The notes: generated by a model from the letters alone, not told the origin. DNA of 44,811 nt from Suillus spraguei (GCA_016800925.1 JABCPU010000509.1:1-44811); one strand, 5' to 3'. Shown: positions 32,711 through 43,596, counted from the stretch's first letter. Made by a program: numbers and translations.

Positions 32711-34300
32711 GAGCCCCTTCAGTGACAAACTCCATACTATATGGGTCACTCGACCCACATAATATCCCATCAAAGATGGGCCAGCGGACAATGGGCCAAG
32801 GTTATGTATATCCTCAATGTTGACGGATGGGCCAGGGAGACTATTATTTCCGATGGAGACGGGTGGGCCAGGAGACTTGTATTTTCAGGAGAGATGGGTG
32901 GGCCGAGGGAAACATGATTTCTGATGTTGACGGATGGGCCAGGGGGATATCATCCCCGACAGAGATGGGTGGGCTCATCTGGGTAGTATGTAGAGTAGGA
33001 TATTATAGACAGCTGGGCTGAAGAGAGATGCAAGGCAAATATTATTGCATAGATGGGTGGGCCGAGGTAAGAGAATATTACATATATGGGTGGGCCGAGG
33101 TGAGAGAATAGTACATATATGGGTGGGCCGAGGGTGCAGTAAAATATTTATTGCATAGACGGGTGGGCCAATGTGGGGGAATTTTACATAGACGGGTGGG
33201 CCAACGTGGGGTGTATTACATGGACGGGTGGGCCGAGGGTGCAGTAAAATATTTATTGCATAGACGGGTGGGCCGATGTAGCGAACAAAGTCACGCTGAC
33301 CATGAAAGTGCCATTTTAGACAAGTGTCTCGTTACCGTCTACAGTGGCTACTGAGAAAACCCCTATAGCAAGCATTACCCCTTTTCGCTTCGCTGGTACC
33401 GTTTTTGCTCCGTGGATCCTTGCCCCTTACCAAATCTCGCTACCGATGTCCTCCTGTCCATTCCATTTCCGTCTAAGATCCATTGGTGCATAGCATATTT
33501 GTTTCCGCCATTACTAAAGCTACAGCAAGACTTACCTTACCTTCCGTGACGCCGCGTGCTCACTGCATGCCTCTTAGCTAAATATCTCTATCTCACTACC
33601 ATTCTCGCTATGTATTCTGACTGTTCATGGTACATGTTAAAAAGGACTCTTCGCACATTCCGGTACTTTTACTTTTCCCTCTATGGTACACACGGTACTT
33701 AGGAATTGTCACCACTACTGTCTCTAACGGAATAAAGTCTTTTGCCGAAGTCACTGTCTCTTAAGAATTGTTTTACTGCTGCATGCACCACTGCTCTCTA
33801 CCGCTTTCCCGCGCTTCACCGCTTGCGCTATGCTTTCCCGCGCTTCATCGCTACGCTACCGCTTGTTTTACTGCAGAAGTTCCCATGCTTACCGCAGTTT
33901 TACCGCACACACTACCGCAGTTTTACCACTTTTGCTACCGCTTGTCTACCGCTTTCCCGTGGTTACCACTAGTATTACCGCTAGTTTTCCACGGACCAGA
34001 GGTCACCGCCAGCATCTCGCTACCTCCAATGGCAGTCTTGCACCACAGGTTGGGCATTATTAGACTATACTAACTTAGCATTCCCTTTAGGGTCGAACGT
34101 TCTTACCTTCGCAAGTGAAGCAGACTAGGTAGAGCGCAAGACTCACATACTAGTTTGAGCCATGGTTTATCTACAGCCCAGGCTAGATTGTATCTTTACA
34201 CCGATGTGGGGGAATTTTACATAGATGGGTGGGCCGAGGTAAAATATATTACATATACAGGTGGGCCTAGATATGTATGATAAAGATGTACAGCTGATGT
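32711..34300 (-). repeat. Left outer arm: GACGGGTGGGCC motif array (R5, inverted)
   Basis: More than a dozen units of (G/T)A(C/T)GG(G/A)TGGGCC occur between 32823 and 33275 and again after 34200, spaced 31-42 bases apart with AT-rich or GA-rich spacers. It is the reverse complement of the R5 motif in 1802-2037 and 40616-41130 but has more units. N8 interrupts it at 33277-34200. No protein can be read through it. Regular spacing suggests subterminal protein-binding sites. Confidence 0.75.
33277..34200 (+). repeat. Family N repeat N8 (924 bp), TSD CCGA
   Basis: It begins TGTAGCGAACAAAGTC and ends GTATCTTTACA, nearly identical in layout to N1. The duplication CCGA is perfect (33273-33276, 34201-34204). 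It sits inside one GACGGGTGGGCC(GA) unit. The ACCGC array is at about 33795-33990. Confidence 0.9.
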
Positions 34301-34429
34301 AGCCACCAGAGAATCAAACACATAGGATACATGCACCCTATGAGTGCATATACCTACCATCGACCACCAAAATCTAAACCCTGAAGCACGAAAACCTGAA
34401 TTCACCATGTCTGACATTCATCGATAATT
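34301..34429. other. Transition between R5 arm and satellite array
   Basis: Non-coding, no recognised element. It begins after the last AGGTGGGCC unit and leads into the ACTTGAAAC-type array. Confidence 0.4.
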
Positions 34430-36274
34430 GAGGTGCCAGGTGCCGGGTGCCAAGTCCCGAAACCAGGAACTCAAAACTGGAGATTCAAACTAGATATTTC
34501 CTGAATTCCGGATACCTGGACACCCGAAATACAACACACAAGGTGAAAGATTTAAAGTCCATGTGTCGAGTCATCTGGTGCCGAGTGCTGGGTGTGGGTG
34601 CAGAGTACCGAAACTAGAAACTAGAAACTAGAAACTCGAGATTTGAGATTCAAGACAAAACAGACATCTACCAAAAATGTGTGGATCAAAGTTTTGTTGT
34701 TGCCTGACATGTGTCTGAGTCCCGAGGACCAAACCCCAAAATTGTGGACTACCAGATTTCGGGATTCAGGGTTCAGCACTCGAGATTCGAGATTTGAGAC
34801 AAAAAAGATATCTACCAAAAATGTGTGGATCAAAGTCATTTTATTGCCTATCATTTTTTTGGTCTCAAGTGCAGAAGCCTGAATACCGAACCCCGAACCC
34901 CTAAATAGTAGACTACCGGAGTTCAGAGTTCGGGGTTCGGCACTTAGAATGTGTGGATCAATAGGTGTCTATTGCCTCACATTGTTCTGAATCCCGAGTT
35001 GCAAGTGCTGGGTGCCGGGGTTCAGGGTTCAGCACTGACAATTGACCCACACATTTTTAGTGCTGAACCCCAAACTCTGACATCTGGTAGTCCACAATTT
35101 CGGGGTTTGGCACTCGTGATTCTGCACTCGGGACTCAGAAAAATGTGAGACAATAAAAGAAATTTGATCCACACATTTAAAACTTGAAACTCACAAAATG
35201 TATATCATGTAAATTTTCTATTTCCTTACACAGTTCACCAAGTGTCAAGTACCAAGACCTGAGACCCGAATCCTGAATTCCTAGCAATGTACCAAGTGCC
35301 GAGTGCTGAGTGCCAAAACCCAAAACTTGAAACTTAAAACACAACACTTGAAACTCGCAAAAATCTGTATCATGTAAAATTTCTATTTCCTTACACAATT
35401 CACTGAGTGTTGAGTACCAAGACCCAAGACCTGAATCCTGAATGTAGGGTTGGCAGGCCAGCTGCGGAGGTCCGGAGGTCCGGAGATATGGAGATCAGGG
35501 CCAGAGATCATAGTGGAGATGGGGTGTGAAATACGGTATGTGACAGGGACTCACAAAAATGTGTGTCATGTAAAATTTCTATTTCCTTACACAGTTCACC
35601 AATTGTCAAGTAACAAGACCTGAGACCCAAATCCTGAATTCCTGGAAATGTATGAAGTGCTGAGTGCTGAGTGCTGAGTGCTGAGTGCCAAAGCCCAAGA
35701 CCCAAAACTTGAAATTTCAAAACTCACAAACATCTGTATCATGTACAATTTCTATTTCCTTACACAGTTCACCGAGTGTTGAGTACCAAGACCTGAGACC
35801 TGAATCCCAAATTTAGGGTTGGCAGGCTAGCTGCGGAGGTCCGGAGGTCCGGAGATATGGAGCTCAGGGCCAGAGATCATAGTGGAGATGGGGTGTGAAT
35901 ATGGTATGTGACAGAAACTCGCAAAAATGTATATCATGTAAAATTTCTATTTCCTTACACAGTTCATCAAGTGTTGAGTAGCAAGACCCGAGACCCGAAT
36001 TCCTGGAAATGTAGCAAGTGCCTTGTGCCAAAGCTCAAAACCCAAAACTTGAAACTTGAAACTTGAAACTCAAAACTTTCAAAAATCTGTATCATGTAAA
36101 ATTTCTATGTCCTTACACAGTTCACTGAGTGTTGAGTACCAAGCCCTGAGACCCAAATTCCTGGCAATGTAGCAAGTGCTGAGTGCCAAAGCCCGAAACT
36201 TGAAACTTGAAACTCAAAACTCACAAACATCTGTATCATGTAAAATTTCTATTTCCTTACACAGTTCACCAAGT
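34430..36274 (-). repeat. Left satellite-like array (150-370 bp units), inverted
   Basis: It is built of repeated blocks including ATCATGTAAAATTTCTATTT, CCTTACACAGTTCACC, GTACCAAGACC(T/C)GAGACC, GAATTCCTGGCAATGTA and runs of AACTTGAAAC. The same blocks occur in reverse complement at 38.55-39.84 kb. Two units (35443-35545 and 35813-35912) carry an identical-type 100-bp piece starting GGGTTGGCAGGC and ending GTATGTGACA, which is the inverted first part of an LTR (family R6). There is no ORF longer than chance expectation for such simple sequence. Confidence 0.75.
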
Positions 36275-37384
36275 GATTCCATTCCTCCGTATCTCCCTGC
36301 ATTCCTCTCTGGACATATTCCCGTGCCACATGCATGACACCATTTGAGGTATGTCCTTGTCTCCAGCTCTCGGTTACCTCTGTTTCTGTCTTGATAATCT
36401 CTTTCGTACATATCTCATCTCTGAGTTCATTTTGTTATGTTCTGTTATACTTAGTAGTATGTTTCCGCATGGTTCATACATAGCCTTGGATTATGCTTAC
36501 TGATCCTTACCTATGATACCTACAGTATATAAACACGCACTGAAGTACTCTGGACTTCAGTTTGGTCATTACTGTCTGATTACTTACTTTCTTCTTTCTA
36601 CTTATTCTCCGCTTTATATCTTGCTACCTTCTCATGTCAATATAACTCCATTCCATTCTCGCACTTGGGCTCCAGCCCTTGTAAGCCTCCAGTTCAGGCC
36701 TATGGGAGTATTCCCTAGGCCGGACCTTTGACCCTTTGTTATATTACACTTTCCGAACTTTGTCCAAACTCCAGTCTTTATCTCTGTTCACCTCCAGCTC
36801 TACCTTTGGTAGTCTTCCTCTGTTTGTTTCTACTCCGGACTTCATCCATAGTAGGGCAATACTTCCCCCCAAATCCACAGAGCTCTGCTCCTCCGTTTCT
36901 CCACTCCTCCACTCCTCCATTTCTGCATTCCTCCACTCCTCATCCTCCAGACCTCCTATCTCTGGACCTCTTGTCCTGTCCTGTCCTATCCTTGACCTCC
37001 TGTGGATCATATTTCCCCCTGGAGCCTTGCTCCAATCCTGCCCTAGACTTCATCCAGCGGTCTTCCCTTCGCCCATTCTACTTGGGACTTGTCCCAGTAG
37101 TCTTACCTCTATCTCCGCCTACCTCCGGCGTAGTTTTCTACACTTCTCCAGAAGTTTATTGGTGCTCTATGGAGCAATCCAGCCCAAGAGTTCCTCCAAG
37201 GTTCTCCCTCGGACTTCACAAGAACTCCTCTTTGGACTTCATATGAAATTAGGGGCATGTACTCAGGCAAGGGGCACAGCACACAAGCTGAGGCCAAGCC
37301 CCCATGAATTAGTATGACCCTCCAGTATGACCCCATGCAAAGCTGGAACTTCTGAATAGCCTCTGGTTTTGCATGGCCATAACA
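36275..37384 (+). repeat. LTR-like repeat R6, forward copy (about 1.1 kb)
   Basis: It interrupts the satellite array after CAGTTCACCAAG and ends GCATGGCCATAACA. A promoter-like TATATAAACACG is at about 36525. The 3' half (36870-37384) matches the complement of 39845-40500. Pyrimidine-rich CCTCCACTCC units are near 36900-36950. Family S3 has the same plan (TGTCA...AACA ends, TATATAAAC box), so R6 is likely a related LTR. The first ~100 bp appear to be missing here. ORFs of 170-190 codons in this stretch are low-complexity Pro/Ser/Leu and not convincing. Confidence 0.6.
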
Positions 37385-37394
37385 GTTTTGAGTT

Positions 37395-38560
37395 TCGGCA
37401 CTCAGCACTCAGTGATTCAATAATTTGCTTCTGGCAGAGGTAACATTCATTGAAAAAAATTGTATATACATCAATTACTATGCAATTATGCCAACCTCCT
37501 CACAAGACCCTTTAACCTTCACCTCAACATCCAAGAACAAAAACATAGAAAGTCGCATTTCTCACACTTTTGATGTTTTCAGTATCTTACTCTTGCATAA
37601 ATAATACAGCCTCTTCATATATCATTATAATACCATATATACTTGCTTTGTATGACAAGGATCAGCTTAAAATAGGCCGGAGTTTTGAACTAGTGTGAAT
37701 GCTTACTATTTCTACTGATAAGGAGCCCATACTTTCAAAACACCAAAGTTTATTAATCAGACACCTGGAGTAGATTTAAAATACATTCACTATGATATAT
37801 CTAAATTTATAAAACCATCCAACAAGAATTGAGTGCTGAGGAAGTGAAATAGATAAGAAATTGACTGTGGGAAAGTTCAAAGTCCCACACTTTGATGCTG
37901 GGTCAACTGAGATATACACCACATCCCTTCCACCACCCTCCAACCTCAGGGCAGTATGCAGTATAAGTTCCTTTAGTAGTCTAACATGTATCTTACATAT
38001 TTTGAATGAAATATTTAAACTGTACCATATATAAATGTGACTTTGGGTAAAAAGATGTCAATTGTCACTTTTCACACATATGTCATTTTACTTATCATTC
38101 AGTCAGTCCTTCATGGATCTTTCTAAAACTTCAAATACATCATTAGGGACATATATGAGATGTAAATCACGCATCAGATCACTTATCACAAGCTTGATTA
38201 TTATGTAGGCTTCTTATCAGTAGAAATATCCCCTGTACATGACATATCAGATTTGTGGCCTATATACAACTGATCCTTTGCATATGACACATGTGGGAGT
38301 GTACTACTGTTGATGTCTGAGCAGGGCTGGCCATTTATGCAATGATAAGACATTCAAAAACTTTAAAAATGATTGAGGAGCAACAGGAGGGCATCCATGA
38401 TAAGATGGTCGAGATTGAACTGGATGTTGAGGTGAAGGTTAAAGGGTCTTGTGAGGAGGTGGACATAATTGCATAGTGATAGATGTATATACAATTTTTT
38501 TCAATGAATGTTACCTCTGCCAGAAGCAAATTATTGAATCACTGAGTGCCGAGTCCTGAG
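37395..38560. repeat. AT-rich palindromic core of the foldback structure
   Basis: Sequence from TGATTCAATAATTTGCTTCT (37412) to about 37535 is repeated as its complement at 38422-38545 with few mismatches. A weaker match extends inward to about 37600/38330 (GCATAAAT on both sides), and a 15-base inverted pair, TTTCTACTGATAAGG, lies at about 37708 and 38214. The interior is AT-rich, poor in CpG, and without ORFs. It may be a nested MITE-like element or the true centre of the large element. Confidence 0.7.
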
Positions 38561-39844
38561 TGCTGAGTGCCAAAACTTGAAACCCAAAACTTGAAACTCA
38601 CAAAGTGTGAACTACCGAGACCCGAGACCCAAAACCCTGGCATACAGTTTCAAGTTTCAAGTTTCAAATTTTGGGGTTCAGGGTTTAGGGTTCGGGTTCC
38701 AGCACGAGGCACTTGTTACATTGCCAGGAATTCAGGATTTGGGTTCCGGGTTTTGGTACTTGACACTTGGTGAACTGTATAAGGAAATAGAAATTTTACA
38801 TGATACAGATTTGTGCGAGTTTCAAGTTTCAAGTTTTGGGGTTCGAGGTCTGGCACTCGGCACTTGTTACATTGCCAGGAATTCAGGATTCGGGTCTCAG
38901 TTCTTGGTACTTGACACTTGGTGAACTGTAGAAGGAAATAGAAAATTTACATCTTACACATCTTTGCGAGTTTCAAGTTTCAAGTTGTAAGTTTCGGAGT
39001 TCAGGGGTTGTGTTCTGGCACTCGGCACTTGTTACATTGCCAGGAATTCGGGATTCGGGTCCCAGGTCATGGTACTTGACACTCGGTGAACTGTGCAAGC
39101 ATATCAAAATTTTACATGATACACATTTTTGCAAGTTTCAAGTTTCAAGTTTCGAGGTTTGGGGTTTTGGTTCCGGCACTCGGCACTTGTTACATTGCCA
39201 GGAATTTGGGGTCCGGGTCCCGGGTCTTGGTACTTGACACTCAGTGAACTGTGCAAGGAAATAGAAAATTTCAATGATACAGATCTTTGCAAGTTTCAAT
39301 TTTGAAGTTTGAAGTTTGAAGTTTGAAGTTTTGGGGTGTGGGTGCTGGCACTCGGCACTCAGCACTTGTTACATTGCCAGGAATTTGGGATTCGGTTCCC
39401 GGGTCGTGGTACTTGACACTCGGTGAACTGTGTAAGGAAATAGACATTTTACATGATAGACATTTTTGTGAGTTCCAAGTTCCAAGTTTTAAGTTTCGAG
39501 GTTCAGGGTTTGGGTTCTGGCACTCGGCACTTGTTACATTGCCAAGGATTCAAGATTCGGGTCCTGGGTCTTGGTACTTGACACTTGGTGAACTGTGTGA
39601 GGAAATATGCATTTTACATGATATACATTTTTGCAAGTTTCAAGTTTTGAGTTTTGAGTTTCAGCTTTTTATTGCCTCACATTTTTCTGAGTCCCAAGTG
39701 CCAAATCCTGAGTGCCGAACCACAGTAGTCCACAATTTCGGGGTTCAGCACTTGGGATTCAGCACTCAGGACTCAGACAAATGTCAGGCAATCAAAAGAT
39801 TTGATTCACACATTTTTGGTAGATATCTTTTTTTGTCTCGAATC
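38561..39844 (+). repeat. Right satellite-like array (~150-180 bp units)
   Basis: Six units are marked by CACTTGTTACATTGCCAGGA near 38711, 38861, 39021, 39181, 39361 and 39526. Each continues with TTCGGGTCCCGGGTCTTGG-type sequence, ACTTGACAC(T/C)(T/C)GGTGAACTG, AAGGAAATAGAAATTTTACA and GTTTCAAGTTTC. They are the complement of the units at 34.4-36.3 kb. ORFs here only reflect the unit length and have no recognisable product. Confidence 0.8.
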
Positions 39845-40615
39845 TGTTACGGCCATGCAAAACTGGAGGCTACTCAGACGTTCCAGCTTTGCATGGGGTC
39901 TTACTGGAGTGTCATAATTAAATCATAAGGGCTTGGCCTCTGCTCGTGCACTGTGCCCCTTATACAAGTATGTGCCCCTAATTTTGCATGAAGTCTGAGG
40001 GGGAGTTCCAGTGAAGTCCAGAGGGGAACTCCGGAGGAACTCTAGGGCTAGACTGCTCAATAGTGCGCCGACGGACTACTGGAGGATCGTGGGAACCATG
40101 CAGGAACTATTTCCAGAGGACAGGACATACAGGTAAGACTACTGGGTTGAGTCCCAAGTAGAATGGAATGGAGGATGGACTGCCAGATGAAGTCCAGGGA
40201 AGGATAGGAGGGAAGCTCCAGGGGAAAAGATGATCCACAGGATGTCAAGGGTGGGGTAGGACAGGACCAGAGGTCTGGAGATAGGAGGTCTGGAGGGGGA
40301 GGAGTGGAGGAGTGGAGGAGTGGAGGAGTGGAGGAGTGGAGGAGTGGAGGAGTGGAGGAGTGGAGGAGTGGAGGAGTGGAGGAGTGGAGGAGTGGAGGAG
40401 TGGAGGAGTGGAGGAGTGGAGGAGTGGAGGAGTGGAGGACCAGAGAAGTGAAGCTCTGTGGATCCAAGGGGAAGTATTTAGGACATTGATGAGGATCGGA
40501 AGTCTCAGATATCAGAGGAGGGAAAGTCCAGACATAGTGGTGGGTGAGCTGTGCTCAGGGTGGGCTAGGATATGCATAGGGTTAGCAAGCTAGCTGCAGA
40601 GGTCTGAAGGTCCAG
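39845..40615 (-). repeat. LTR-like repeat R6, inverted copy, 5'-truncated
   Basis: It begins TGTTACGGCCATGCAAAAC, the inverse of the end at 37384, and carries the same GGGGCACAGTGCACG-type block inverted. It ends at GGTCTGAAGGTCCAG, where R5 begins; about 60 bases of the LTR start are missing compared with the fragments at 35.5 and 35.9 kb. It includes the minisatellite. Confidence 0.6.
40299..40439 (+). repeat. 8-bp minisatellite (GGAGTGGA)n, about 17 units
   Basis: It is a pure tandem array of GGAGTGGA, period 8, inside R6. The forward R6 copy has only three or four CCTCCACT units at the same place, so the array expanded here. Apparent ORFs across it are artefacts of the repeat. Confidence 0.95.
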
Positions 40616-41130
40616 TCGGATGATATGCAACTACCTCAGCTCCGTCATGTCTACAATTATCATACACATGGGCCCACCTGTCTATATTTTATACCACCCT
40701 CAGCCCACCCATCTGATATAATATACTGTACAACACCCTCGGCCCACCCGTCTAATACAATATTTTATATAACACTCTTGGCCCAACCGTCTAATATGTG
40801 TCTGGGCCCACCCATGTATGTGATAACAAGTACCCTTCACATACCTGTCTACCTGATACACATCTACCTTGGTACACCCATCTACATAATATCTAACTAC
40901 CTCGGCCCATCCGTCTACCAAATATTCATGTACATTGGCCCACTCATCTACTCTACATATTCCTTGCATGGGCCCACCCGCTGTCATCGGGAATAATATT
41001 CTTCCCGGCCCATCCATCATCAACGAGGATATTTCTACCATGGGCCCATGGTCCGCTGGCCCGTATCATACGGGATATTATGCATGTCCGCTCACTCATA
41101 TAATACGGAGATAGTTCACTGTAATATGTG
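40616..41130 (+). repeat. Right outer arm: R5 repeat, uninterrupted copy
   Basis: It is colinear with 1802-2037 plus 9643-9894 and lacks the chromovirus present there, so it is the empty-site paralogue (AAGTACCCTTCACATACC at about 40830). It carries the GGCCCACCCGTCTA motif array in forward orientation. The end CACTGTAATATGTG abuts ATTGAAC of Gy-3. Confidence 0.85.
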
Positions 41131-42344
41131 ATTGAACAAGACCTTGATACCGACCAGGAAAAGAATGGTCTACCGCTTGCATTCCCTTATCGCGCCAAGA
41201 AATGGCAAAACTCAAAACTCCTGAAACTTATTGTTGCTCCTACCATCGAAATTCCTAATGAACTCATCATCAAAGAAACTTCTCCACAAGTAAAGATATC
41301 ACCACGTCCCCAGTCGCCCATTCCCCATGTACAAAAACAAGAAAATGAGTTAGAACCGGAATTTCAACCACTTCCAAAACCCAGTGAACAATGACCCATA
41401 GAAGAACAGCAACAAGGGAAATGGAAAAACCGATGAAGACCTTGTAGGACAAGCTTGGAATATACCGAAGCTAACTAAGTACTTCATACCACCGAAATCG
41501 TTAACTTCCCCCACTTCTATTTGAAGAAATCCCTGATGAAGATGAACCAATGACATCTATGATACCCACCGAAGAAGACAATCAATTTTATATGATGCAT
41601 GACATATGGAGTGCCCCAGAAGTACGGAGGTATCCTCCTATGAACTCGGAGAAGGAGAATTCTTGGTCAAATACAATATCAACGGGAGTTGTATGCGAAT
41701 CATTGACAAGGTATCCATGGATACTCCCCTAACTTGCGATGGAACCTCACGACTCAAACAAACCCCTAATTATTCCACCATCTCCCTTCCTCTGCCAAAA
41801 TACAGCAACAAGGCACAAGAATTCACAACCGACGAAAAAGAGAAAAAGAAGAAGTCGTTCGAAGAACTTGTACCATCTTATCTCCACAACTTTGCTGACA
41901 TCTTTGCTAAAGACGGATTAAATAAACTTCCTCCCGAACGACTCAGCATTGATCATTGTATCGATACTAAACCCGATTTTATCCCCTGAACATCTAAAGT
42001 CTACCCATTGTCTGAAAAAGAATGTGCCTCCGGTAAAAGCATTCATTGATGAAAATGTTGCTAAAGGATTCATATCTGAATCAAAATCGCCCCAAGCTAG
42101 TGGATTCTTCTTCATTGGAAAAAAGAGCGGAGAACTCTGTCCCTGCCAAGACTATCGCTACATCGATGATTGGACAATCAAGAATGCTTACCCACTTCCT
42201 TTACCGGTATCTCTCGTCACATGGCTCCACAATGCTCGATTCTTCACGAAAATGGATATATGATCAGGATATAACAATATTTGCATCCACCCCGACGATA
42301 GATGGAAAGCTGTGTTCGCAACCGAATTGGTCTCTACTAATGTC
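41131..42344 (+). pseudogene. pol: Gy-3 pol continued: linker and RT N-terminal part
   Basis: It resumes IEQDLDTDQEKNGLPLAF after the foldback insertion. The linker matches Gy-1 4000-4540 with indels and stops (41392 TGA). RT begins with KYSNKAQEFTTDEKEKKKKSFEELVPSYLHNFADIFAKDGLNKLPPE, then KAFIDENVAKGFISESKSPQASGFFFIGKKSGEL and FTKMDI. TGA at 41987 and 42261 face CGC and CGG in Gy-1. It is cut at 42344 by the poly-T of LINE-3, before the YMDD motif. The remainder is outside the window. Confidence 0.85.
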
Positions 42345-42956
42345 TTTTTTTTTTTTTTTTTTTGGAATCCTTGTTTATTGTCCGTTGGGGCTAAGCCCTA
42401 TGTTGGACATCTCCTACATGTATGTACCTTGGTATTTACTCTATATATCTTGTCTTGGTAGCGTCTTGACAATGGTTCCGGCATGGGCGGGAACTGTGAT
42501 GCCTGTGAGGAGGCAAGCGGTTATGTTTGGGTTTGGTTTCATTCTATTATTCTCTCCTTTCCTCTTTTTCCTTGGGGGGGGTAACATCTCCGAAAGTCTG
42601 CTTGAAGCGTCTTGTACGTGCAATGTATTTCAGGGTCGCTCTCATTCCTTGAGTATCGTTGAGCAAGTGCTTGATATTGTATTTGCGCGGGCCTACTTCG
42701 AGACGCATGGCGTCTCTCTGTCTGGTGAAGGTGGGGCATACTAGTAGGAAATGATGTACTGTTTCCTCGTGCGCGTTGCAGTTTTCGCACTTGGCTGATT
42801 GGCTCTTCAATATCCGGTGTAGGTGTTTGTTGAGCGCTATATGACCCCGTTCTGAGCTGAAAGAGAAGCAAGCTGTGCTTCCTTGGTAACGATTGCGGTT
42901 TTTGCGGCGAATTTGTTGGAAGGAGCTGACTGGTCTATGGTGCGCAGGGCAGTGAA
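42345..42956 (-). mobile_element. LINE-3: short 3' fragment with poly-A tail
   Basis: A run of 19 T (42345-42363) is the poly-A tail of a minus-strand LINE. The adjoining GGGCT(A)AGCCCC block and the coding part (HIALNKHLHRILKS, CENCNAHEETVHHFLLVCPTF, GMRATLKYIARTRR, TFGDVTPP) match the end of LINE-1. Only about 600 bp are present before the Gy-4 LTR, so it is either heavily 5'-truncated or continues beyond Gy-4. Confidence 0.85.
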
Positions 42957-43413
42957 TGTTACAATCGTATGTGCCCCTATTCATTTTCTACTTCCTTTAC
43001 TTTGCATATTACGTAACATGACTTTGACAATGCATCTGTACTATAGTTGCCTTCCTTCTTTGGATACGCACTTATGTCTCTCTTGGTCCATGCGCACATA
43101 TTGGCCTATTTAAAGCATGTTGTACTTGTAGTAGATTCTTTACTTTAATCTTACTGGGTTTTACCTGGAATCTCCTTCGCTTGGGTCCCCCAACCTAAGT
43201 CGTCTTGAGTCGTCTCTAAGCCTAAGCACTCCTTAGCCTTAGTCTCTATTCTCGCAGAACCTCTAAGACTTGTCTTTGAGGCCAAACCCTTGATCATACT
43301 CGGAATGCGTTCCTTGTACTTTCACCTTGTCCTTCTTGGACATTGTAAGAACTTCCCAGCAGACCGTCTGTGTCTTCTCATTGTCGCTGGTGATGCCACC
43401 CCAGTTCGTAACA
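42957..43413 (+). repeat. 5' LTR of Gy-4 (R1 family), with self-priming site
   Basis: It begins TGTTACAATCGTATGTGCCC and ends AGTTCGTAACA. TATTTAAAG is at 43108, ACTTTAATCTT at 43142-43152, and the complementary AAGATTAAAGT at 43415-43425. It is slightly shorter than the Gy-1 LTRs because of small deletions. Confidence 0.9.
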
Positions 43414-43596
43414 AAAGATTAAAGTCTTTCTGATCGTCGACTATCCAGTCTTCGACCCTGAACCCTGAACTAGCGTACGCGTACGCTGAGCAGATTGTCA
43501 AGAAGAAGCCCTCTGACAGAAGACAAGCCCTAACAGACAGCAAGACAGCGCGTGTAGGCACCGAGAAAGTATAACTCATCAGATGAATCATCAAAC

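Larger units (their letters stand above)
32711..41130. mobile_element. 8.4-kb foldback (inverted-repeat) insertion in Gy-3
   Basis: It is flanked by ATTGAAC (32704-32710 and 41131-41137), which occurs once in the reading frame it splits. The two ends are inverted relatives: CAGTGAC...ACTCCATACTATATG at the left and the complement of CATATAATACGGAGATAGTTCACTG at the right (divergence high). Inward on both sides come arrays of a GACGGGTGGGCC-like motif, then 150-180 bp satellite-like units in opposite orientation, then an AT-rich palindromic core. I find no transposase or other credible ORF. A duplication of 7 to 10 bp would suit a Mutator-like element, but that is a guess; foldback element is the safe description. 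Confidence 0.6.

Noticed and set aside
32823..33275. CRISPR-like pattern (regular 12-base repeats with 20-30 base spacers)
   Set aside because: The repeats are variable, the spacers resemble each other, and the context is a eukaryotic transposon nest.
36728..37317. Overlapping ORFs of 172 and 193 codons rich in Pro, Ser and Leu
   Set aside because: They fall in pyrimidine-rich LTR-like sequence (R6); two frames are equally open, and the inverted copy at 39.8-40.6 kb does not conserve either frame.
39323..39928. A 201-codon ORF over the right satellite array
   Set aside because: It follows the repeat units, contains the same phrase several times, and has no domain; the reverse array gives similar ORFs.
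40057..40489. ORFs coding repeated HSSTPPLL or EEWRSGGV
   Set aside because: They are artefacts of an 8-bp tandem array that is open in several frames.
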